Positions 1 through 3,842 of a stretch of DNA of 5,479 nt are shown in pieces. The notes under the pieces were generated by a model, which was given only the letters and a program-made list of their open reading frames with translations, did no database searches and had not been told where the DNA came from. This DNA is from Eubacterium sp. UBA3720 (GTDB taxonomy: Bacteria > Bacillota > Clostridia > Lachnospirales > Lachnospiraceae): contig DFHP01000061.1 of assembly GCA_002371335.1 (NCBI GenBank), forward strand, positions 1 to 5,479, given 5' to 3'. The translations under genes and the position numbers were made by a program. Numbering within the stretch: the first letter of the stretch is position 1; each line of letters begins with the position of its first letter.

Positions 1-1511
1 ACCAGCACCCTCTCCCCCTCATATGTCCTCTCGTACATATAGAGCTTCGGGTGCATCGAATAATACTCTTTATAATCGCCGTAAATCAGCGTCTCTGAAT
101 TCTTACGAAGCTCAAGGCACCTGCGGTAAAAATTCAGGATGCTGTCCGGGTCACGGTCCTGCTCCGCCACATTAATTCTGTGATAGTTGGGGTTGACTCT
201 GAACCACGGCTTGACGGTTGAAAACCCGGCATATTTAGTTCCGTCCCACTGCATCGGCGTCCTTGCGGAATCGCGGCTCGATACGTGAATGAAGGACATA
301 CGTCTTTTCTCGGAGGAATGCTTGCGGAAGGTCTTGTACGCATTCTTCGATGAGACATCAAGGTAGTCATCGATCGTCTTCATGCGAATATTTGTCATTC
401 CGATTTCCTGCCCCTGATAGATGAACGGGCAGCCCTGCTGAAAAATATAGCTGGCCGCGAGGCAGGTGCCTGACTCCCTCCAGAAGTTCTTCTCATCGCC
501 GTAGCGGCTGATAATGCGCGGATGATCATGGTTCTCAAGGTACAGGGCGTTCCATGCTTTTCCCGCGAGCTTTGTCTGCCACTTGGTATAAGCCCGCTTC
601 AACTTCCGAAGACTGAATTTGTGCCAGACATATTCGGTCAGAATGCAGTCCGCCATCATCGTGTCGAACTGGATCATCATATCGAGGACTCGGTCCTCGC
701 CGGAAATGTAAGCGAGCGCGGTGGAGACGGGCGTCATGGGGGCTTCACCTATTTGCAGCGCATTGTACTCCTTCGCGACATCGCGAAACTCATGCAGATA
801 CTGCATAAGATTTGGCCCATCCTTGTAAAAAGGCAGACCGTTGATCGCCGGCAGGAACGGTATTCCGTCCGGCAGGCCCTCCGCTTTGGAAATGTAAGTG
901 ATCACGTCCTCGCGGAAGCCGTCGACGCCCATGTCCAGCCAGAAACGCATAATGTCCTTGACTTCCTCTCGCACCTTCGGGTTGTCCATGTTGAGGTCCG
1001 GCTGTTTTTTTGCAAATACATGCAGATAATACTGGCCTCTCTCCTCACTGTACTCCCATGCCAGGCCTTCGAACTGGCTGTACCAGTTGTTCGGGGGCAG
1101 CTTGTTCTCACCTTTGAACCGCGGGTCGCGCCAGATGTAGTAGCCGCTGTAGGGGTTATCCTTGCCTTTGCAGCTCTCACGGAACCACATGTGCTCGTCG
1201 GATGTGTGGTTGATGACCAGATCCATGAGGACAGCAAGACCAAGTTCGTGAGCCCGGTTCAATACTTTTTTGAACTGGTCGAGCGTGCCGTAGTCAGGAT
1301 GGATGTCCCTGTAGTCGGAGATGTCATAGCCATAATCCGCGTTCGGTGACGGGTAAATCGGGGAGAACCAGATCCCGTCCACGCCGAGCGAGGCAATGTA
1401 ATCCAGCTTGTCGTACACGCCGTACAGGTCGCCGATTCCATCGCCGTTGCCGTCACTAAAGCTCCGTATCCATATCTGATATAATGACATTCGCCGAAAA
1501 TCGCGGTCCAT
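1..1511 (-). CDS. Alpha-glucosidase, GH13 family, oligo-1,6-glucosidase type (3' end outside window)
   Basis: The minus frame is open from ATG 1511 to the window edge (503 complete codons, no stop). Seen: a Ca-binding-type loop DGNGDGIGD (residues 20-28), conserved region I DLVINHTSDEH (97-107), region II GFREDVI with presumed nucleophile D202, region III IGEAP with presumed acid/base E256, and region IV ENHDHPR with D329. Further family motifs are YQGQEIGMTN (365-374) and ARTPMQWD (416-423). No signal peptide is seen, so it should be cytoplasmic. Known of the family: these enzymes cleave terminal alpha-1,6 (and some alpha-1,4) glucosidic bonds of isomalto- and malto-oligosaccharides; Val right after the nucleophile (V203) is associated with alpha-1,6 preference. 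Family members are about 550-560 residues, so about 50-60 residues of the C-terminal beta domain are missing. Odd: E201 where Met is common and H330 where Gln is common. Related trehalose-6-phosphate or sucrose-acting enzymes cannot be fully excluded. Confidence 0.95.
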   Translation of the reverse strand, partial: MDRDFRRMSLYQIWIRSFSDGNGDGIGDLYGVYDKLDYIASLGVDGIWFSPIYPSPNADYGYDISDYRDIHPDYGTLDQFKKVLNRAHELGLAVLMDLVINHTSDEHMWFRESCKGKDNPYSGYYIWRDPRFKGENKLPPNNWYSQFEGLAWEYSEERGQYYLHVFAKKQPDLNMDNPKVREEVKDIMRFWLDMGVDGFREDVITYISKAEGLPDGIPFLPAINGLPFYKDGPNLMQYLHEFRDVAKEYNALQIGEAPMTPVSTALAYISGEDRVLDMMIQFDTMMADCILTEYVWHKFSLRKLKRAYTKWQTKLAGKAWNALYLENHDHPRIISRYGDEKNFWRESGTCLAASYIFQQGCPFIYQGQEIGMTNIRMKTIDDYLDVSSKNAYKTFRKHSSEKRRMSFIHVSSRDSARTPMQWDGTKYAGFSTVKPWFRVNPNYHRINVAEQDRDPDSILNFYRRCLELRKNSETLIYGDYKEYYSMHPKLYMYERTYEGERVL

Positions 1512-1517
1512 GTTTGT

Positions 1518-1523
1518 CCCTCC
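1518..1523 (-). promoter_or_regulatory. Ribosome binding site of the alpha-glucosidase gene
   Basis: GGAGGG lies six bases upstream of ATG 1511 on the minus strand. It decides the start in favour of this ATG over the in-frame Met at residue 8 (position 1490), which has no comparable site in front of it. Confidence 0.85.
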
Positions 1524-1534
1524 AAATATGCAGC

Positions 1535-1540
1535 ATAATA
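1535..1540 (-). promoter_or_regulatory. Possible -10 box of the alpha-glucosidase gene
   Basis: TATTAT on the minus strand would place a transcript start near 1528, giving a short leader that still holds the GGAGGG site. The only -35-like hexamer, TTGCCA, sits about 20 bases upstream, which is longer than the usual 16-18, so the promoter is weakly supported. The gene could instead be read through from the glycosyltransferase gene. Confidence 0.3.
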
Positions 1541-1625
1541 CTCTTTTGATGTCGGTCATCTGGCAAAAATGCAGAGGGTAAGCCAATAACAGCCGACATA
1601 ATCCAAAAATGATTCCCTGCTTGCC

Positions 1626-1712
1626 CCGCTCTACAGAAGATGTCACATGCAAAAAGCGTCCCAACCACGGTCTACTACACTACTCAGCTACCGCTCTACT
1701 GCGGATGTCACA
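1626..1712. repeat. 22-bp direct repeat, two copies, upstream of the alpha-glucosidase gene
   Basis: Copies at 1626-1647 and 1691-1712 both read CCGCTCTAC, four variable bases, GATGTCACA on the plus strand and agree at 19 of 22 positions. Their starts are 65 bases apart, close to six helical turns. The right copy also contains the small palindrome CCGC-TCTACT-GCGG. They lie between the glycosyltransferase stop and the alpha-glucosidase start, so they may be paired regulator sites, but no known operator is recognised. Confidence 0.6.
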
Positions 1713-1787
1713 GGCAGGAAAGTGCCTCAGTGCACCACCCTGGTCACATAGAATCGCAAATGCTCCCCATTAAAGCGCATATTACTA

Positions 1788-3386
1788 TTACTCACTGTCA
1801 TGAGCCATATTCTCATAGCTAAGCAGGACCTCCTGAGACATGAAAGTCAGATTGGATTTCACCTTCTGCTCAGCTTCAGTCACCGCCTGCTGGACTTTCT
1901 CGCCGGTCTCAGTCACCGCCTGATGAACTTTCTCGCCGGTCCCGCTCACTGCCTGCTGCACCTTTTCGCCGGTCCCACTGACGACCTGCTGCACTTTCTC
2001 GCCGGTCCCGGTGCTCACTCGTTCAAGCATGTCGCTGAGCCCCTCCCCGGCCTCCTGGATATTGTCCATCATTCCGATGGCTGTATCTTTGAAGTCATTG
2101 AAGAACTCTGTCCGGACTCTGCGGGCGCGGGCAGCCTCATCCATGCTGCGGGCAGCCAGTTTTACCAGATAGTCCGTCGCACGAGTCTCGGGCTCGCGAA
2201 GCCGGCCGTGGGCCTTCTCCTCGAGGAGCCAGGCGTAACGCTCGTAGGCCTCGGCCACCGCATCCCGCCATGACATATATATTTCATCCATGGCATGCGT
2301 TCCGACGTCATGCACATGACCCAGTTCACCGGATAATCTAATGAGAAGGTCTCCCATCGACTCTGTCGTCTCTTCGATGAGGAAGCCGTTCCTGTTATCC
2401 GTCACTCCCTCGGCGGCACAGGAATCCTTGACCAGCACGCTGGCCAGACCGCAGGCTGCTGCCTCGCGGACGACGAGTCCATTTGTATCAAATGTCGACG
2501 GGAACAGGAACAGGTCCGCTCTCGTATTCCATGCCCTGAGCGCATCGCGGTCATAGATGGGACCGGTGAAAATGCATTTGCCCATTCCAGGTCTGTTCCC
2601 ACTGATACCCAGATCCTCTGCCTTTTTCTGCATGAGCTCCATGTCCGGTCCCTTTCCTATAAAGACCATGCGGAAATCATGCCCGGCATCAGACAAAATT
2701 TTGAGCGCGTCGAGGATCATGGGAATTCCCTTATAAGTGATGATTCGTCCGACAAATAGGAATACAGGGACGCCGTCCGGGAGGTCATAGCCCTCTGTCA
2801 CTTTCCGGACATTCTCCGCATCAACGCGCCCGCGCTCAAAGTCGACACCGTTGTTCATGACATGGTAGTCACCCTTGAAACCCAGAGCTTTCAGGCTCTC
2901 TCCGGCTCCGCGGCTGACGGTCCAGACATCGTCACAGGCCTCGATATTGCTGACCATGGCCTTGATCGTCTCATCCGCAACCTGACGAATCTTGAATATT
3001 CTGCGCAGGTCAATGTCGTATTTTGTGTGGTACGTGAACGCGATCGGTGCCTGGGTGCGCTCGCGGAGGAGCCGCGCTATTACATTTGCTGATGCCGGGC
3101 AATGGCTGTGAATGATGTCCGGCTCGAATTCAGCCAGCTTTGACACCGCTTTTTCCTGAAGGGGGTAGCCGGTGCGGTATCCATTTGCAAATGAAGCCGT
3201 ATTAAAGCTCGGATACGCCACCACCTCGTACGGGTACGCAGAATAGTCGGCATCCGGATAGCGCGGAGTGCCGACGATGACCGGCGAATTGAAATCGCTG
3301 GGGAGGTATTTTGCGTAGTTCAGCAGAACATTGGCAACGCCGTCTAGGACCGGCGGGAATGATTCGTTGAGAAGACAGACTTTCAT
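1788..3386 (-). CDS. Family 4 glycosyltransferase (GT-B fold) with C-terminal 11-residue-repeat tail
   Basis: A complete 532-residue protein with ATG at 3386, an AAAGGA site eight bases upstream, and TAA at 1788-1790. Seen: an N-terminal Rossmann start MKVCLLNESFPPVLDGVANV, an IIHSHCPAS segment (91-99), TYHTKYDID (118-126), a donor-binding GRIITYKG (213-220, R214 and K219), and PSTFDTNGLVVREAAACG (296-313). The last is the EX7E-type motif with Asp (D300) for the first Glu and E308 for the second. Known: GT4 enzymes are retaining transferases using nucleotide sugars; the TYHT segment resembles that of bacterial diacylglycerol glucosyltransferases. The catalytic part ends near residue 395, the usual GT4 length; about 135 extra residues follow, including 11-residue repeats. 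No signal peptide or transmembrane helix is seen. Inference: a cytoplasmic, membrane-associated glycolipid or polysaccharide transferase; the acceptor is unknown. Confidence 0.93.
   Translation of the reverse strand: MKVCLLNESFPPVLDGVANVLLNYAKYLPSDFNSPVIVGTPRYPDADYSAYPYEVVAYPSFNTASFANGYRTGYPLQEKAVSKLAEFEPDIIHSHCPASANVIARLLRERTQAPIAFTYHTKYDIDLRRIFKIRQVADETIKAMVSNIEACDDVWTVSRGAGESLKALGFKGDYHVMNNGVDFERGRVDAENVRKVTEGYDLPDGVPVFLFVGRIITYKGIPMILDALKILSDAGHDFRMVFIGKGPDMELMQKKAEDLGISGNRPGMGKCIFTGPIYDRDALRAWNTRADLFLFPSTFDTNGLVVREAAACGLASVLVKDSCAAEGVTDNRNGFLIEETTESMGDLLIRLSGELGHVHDVGTHAMDEIYMSWRDAVAEAYERYAWLLEEKAHGRLREPETRATDYLVKLAARSMDEAARARRVRTEFFNDFKDTAIGMMDNIQEAGEGLSDMLERVSTGTGEKVQQVVSGTGEKVQQAVSGTGEKVHQAVTETGEKVQQAVTEAEQKVKSNLTFMSQEVLLSYENMAHDSE
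1842..2006 (-). repeat. Five 33-bp in-frame repeats encoding 11-residue units
   Basis: Residues 461-515 of the glycosyltransferase form five 11-residue units, four with the pattern TGEKVQQAVSG (units at 1974-2006, 1941-1973, 1908-1940 and 1875-1907) and a degenerate fifth (AEQKV..., 1842-1874). EKV or QKV recurs at residues 463, 474, 485, 496 and 507, exactly 11 apart. Codons differ between units at silent positions (GAG/GAA, AAA/AAG, GTG/GTT/GTC) while the peptide is kept. Period 11 is known from amphipathic helices that lie on membranes or form right-handed coiled coils. Confidence 0.93.
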
Positions 3387-3394
3387 AAATGTTT

Positions 3395-3400
3395 TCCTTT
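3395..3400 (-). promoter_or_regulatory. Ribosome binding site of the glycosyltransferase gene
   Basis: AAAGGA on the minus strand lies eight bases upstream of ATG 3386. It supports this Met as the start, and the protein then begins directly with the first Rossmann strand, as is usual for GT4 enzymes. Confidence 0.75.
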
Positions 3401-3499
3401 CGATAATAAAGGCGGAAAAGCAGTTGGTTCTGCGTCAGAAATTCAAGCCTCGCTCGTGAGACTTGGTATGCGTAACAATGTTCCAATGGAGCATTGTAT

Positions 3500-3520
3500 A
3501 ACTGAGCGCTTATCTCAGTT
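3500..3520. repeat. Perfect 7-bp inverted repeat in the glycosyltransferase leader
   Basis: AACTGAG (3500-3506) and CTCAGTT (3514-3520) flank a 7-base loop. It could form an RNA hairpin in the leader or be a dyad for a DNA-binding protein. No U-tract follows on either strand, so it is not a terminator. Confidence 0.6.
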
Positions 3521-3605
3521 TGGGATTGACACCCGCTGCCGAGACTGGTTTGCTGCCTGCCACCTGTAAAGAGGGCATCTCGCACTGAGATGTATCCAAT
3601 GCCAT
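3510..3605 (-). CDS. Possible 31-residue leader peptide upstream of the glycosyltransferase
   Basis: A minus-strand ORF starts at ATG 3605, about 40 nt after the predicted transcript start, and ends with TAA at 3510-3512. AGAGGA lies six bases upstream (3612-3617), a good ribosome binding site. The peptide begins MALDTSQCEM and ends GVNPKLR; it has no signal peptide, no membrane segment and no run of one amino acid as in classic attenuator peptides. Its ribosome binding site is the AAAGAGG arm that can pair with CCTCTTT inside the ORF, and its stop codon sits in the loop of the AACTGAG / CTCAGTT hairpin. No homology is recognised, and an ORF of this length can occur by chance. Confidence 0.25.
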   Translation of the reverse strand: MALDTSQCEMPSLQVAGSKPVSAAGVNPKLR

Positions 3606-3651
3606 GCGCGGTCCTCTTTGATTTTCGGACGATGGCTGCTTCACAAAAAGA

Positions 3652-3680
3652 ATTATAGCACTGCCTGAATGATTTGGACA
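3652..3680 (-). promoter_or_regulatory. Extended -10 promoter for the glycosyltransferase gene
   Basis: The minus strand reads TGCTATAAT at 3660-3652, a perfect TATAAT with the TGn extension. A weak -35, TGTCCA (3675-3680), lies 17 bases upstream and matches TTGACA at three of six positions. Extended -10 promoters are known to need little from the -35. The predicted start is near 3645. It is the best promoter in the gap and the gene it would serve is the glycosyltransferase, about 260 nt downstream. Confidence 0.65.
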
Positions 3681-3737
3681 GAAAACGATTGAATTACATA
3701 TAGTTGCCGATAGCAGGAAAGCCCCCGAATCGTTTTC
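3681..3737. repeat. 10-bp inverted pair linking the promoter region to the terminator hairpin
   Basis: GAAAACGATT (3681-3690) is the exact reverse complement of AATCGTTTTC (3728-3737), which covers the inner half of the 5' arm and the loop of the terminator hairpin. The left copy abuts the -35 region of the glycosyltransferase promoter. The pair could act as an alternative stem competing with the terminator in RNA, or as two sites for one protein, or be chance in AT-rich DNA. Confidence 0.45.
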
Positions 3738-3760
3738 GATTCGAGGGCTTTTGTTTTTTG
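3718..3760 (+). terminator. Rho-independent terminator, strongest on the plus strand
   Basis: A 15-bp stem (3718-3732 with 3737-3751, one C-A mismatch at 3725/3744) with a TTTT loop is followed on the plus strand by TTTTGTTTTTTG. On the minus strand the stem is followed only by CTTTCCTGC, so as a terminator for the beta-helix gene, which ends at 3843, it would be weaker. It may work in both directions. No plus-strand gene ends in front of it. Confidence 0.75.
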
Positions 3761-3770
3761 TCCGACTAGT

Positions 3771-3830
3771 CAATCTTCGTTCGCACCATTGCGCTCAAAG
3801 AAAACTTCGTTCGCACCATTGAGTTCAGGG
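3771..3830. repeat. 30-bp tandem repeat, two copies
   Basis: Units 3771-3800 and 3801-3830 match at 24 of 30 positions and share an identical 17-mer, CTTCGTTCGCACCATTG (3775-3791 and 3805-3821). They lie just downstream of the beta-helix stop codon and upstream of the terminator hairpin. All three frames on the gene's strand were not considered coding because the gene's own frame has a stop before and inside the repeat. It may be a dispersed intergenic element. Confidence 0.8.
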
Positions 3831-3842
3831 CAACCCAGCAAA

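Larger units (their letters stand above)
1512..1787. other. Intergenic region between glycosyltransferase and alpha-glucosidase genes
   Basis: This 276-base gap has no supportable gene. It holds the two-copy 22-bp repeat, a possible -10 box and the ribosome binding site. On the minus strand just after the glycosyltransferase stop there is a small imperfect hairpin (about 1731-1748, GTGACCA / TGGTGCAC with one bulge and a GGG loop), but no U-tract follows it, so it is not called a terminator. No convincing intrinsic terminator is seen, leaving read-through into the alpha-glucosidase gene possible. Confidence 0.6.
3387..3645 (-). promoter_or_regulatory. Long leader of the glycosyltransferase mRNA, rich in inverted repeats
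   Basis: If transcription starts about seven bases after the -10 box at 3652-3657, the mRNA has a leader of about 260 nt. It contains a nested pair AAAGAGG / CCTCTTT (3568-3574 with 3613-3619) around CATCTC-loop-GAGATG (3576-3581 and 3587-3592), a perfect 7-bp hairpin AACTGAG / CTCAGTT (3500-3506 and 3514-3520), and a three-armed set ACAATG, CATTG, CATTGT (3475-3497) in which the first arm can pair with either of the others. No known riboswitch class is recognised. No U-tract terminator is seen in the leader, so control, if any, would more likely act on translation or RNA stability. Confidence 0.45.

Noticed and set aside
902..1243. Minus-strand 113-codon ORF inside the alpha-glucosidase gene
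   Set aside because: Alternative frame of a well-supported gene with Thr/Ser/Arg-rich shadow composition.
522..1349. Plus-strand 275-codon ORF
   Set aside because: It lies wholly antisense to the alpha-glucosidase, whose motifs are complete in the minus frame; its translation has no recognisable domain.
1456..1668. Minus-strand 70-codon ORF overlapping the alpha-glucosidase start
   Set aside because: It overlaps the ribosome binding site and the first 18 codons of the real gene in another frame and has no domain.
1640..1822. Plus-strand 60-codon ORF in the 1512-1787 gap
   Set aside because: No ribosome binding site before its ATG, no recognisable protein, and it runs into the glycosyltransferase 3' end on the opposite strand.
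1800..2273. Plus-strand 157-codon ORF
   Set aside because: It is the antisense shadow of the 11-residue repeats; its repeated LLxFLAG pattern only mirrors the real repeat.
3493..3500. TATACAAT on the minus strand as a second promoter for the glycosyltransferase gene
   Set aside because: No -35-like hexamer is found at 16-18 bases upstream, and TGCTATAAT at 3652-3660 is clearly better.
3526..3554. TTGACA at 3526-3531 as a plus-strand promoter
   Set aside because: The -35 is perfect but the hexamer 17 bases downstream is TTTGCT, a poor -10.
3528..3572. tRNA-like 3' half in the leader on the minus strand (CAGGTGGCAGG... and GGGTGTCAATCCC)
   Set aside because: The stretch resembles a T-arm, but no proper 5-bp T-stem, anticodon arm, D-arm or acceptor pairing could be built around it.
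3202..3585. Minus-strand 127-codon ORF over the leader and glycosyltransferase start
   Set aside because: It overlaps the N-terminal Rossmann region of the real gene in another frame and shows no domain.
3510..3773. Minus-strand 87-codon ORF
   Set aside because: It runs through the terminator hairpin and the extended -10 promoter, so the long form is not credible; only its last 31 codons, from ATG 3605, are kept as a weak leader-peptide candidate.
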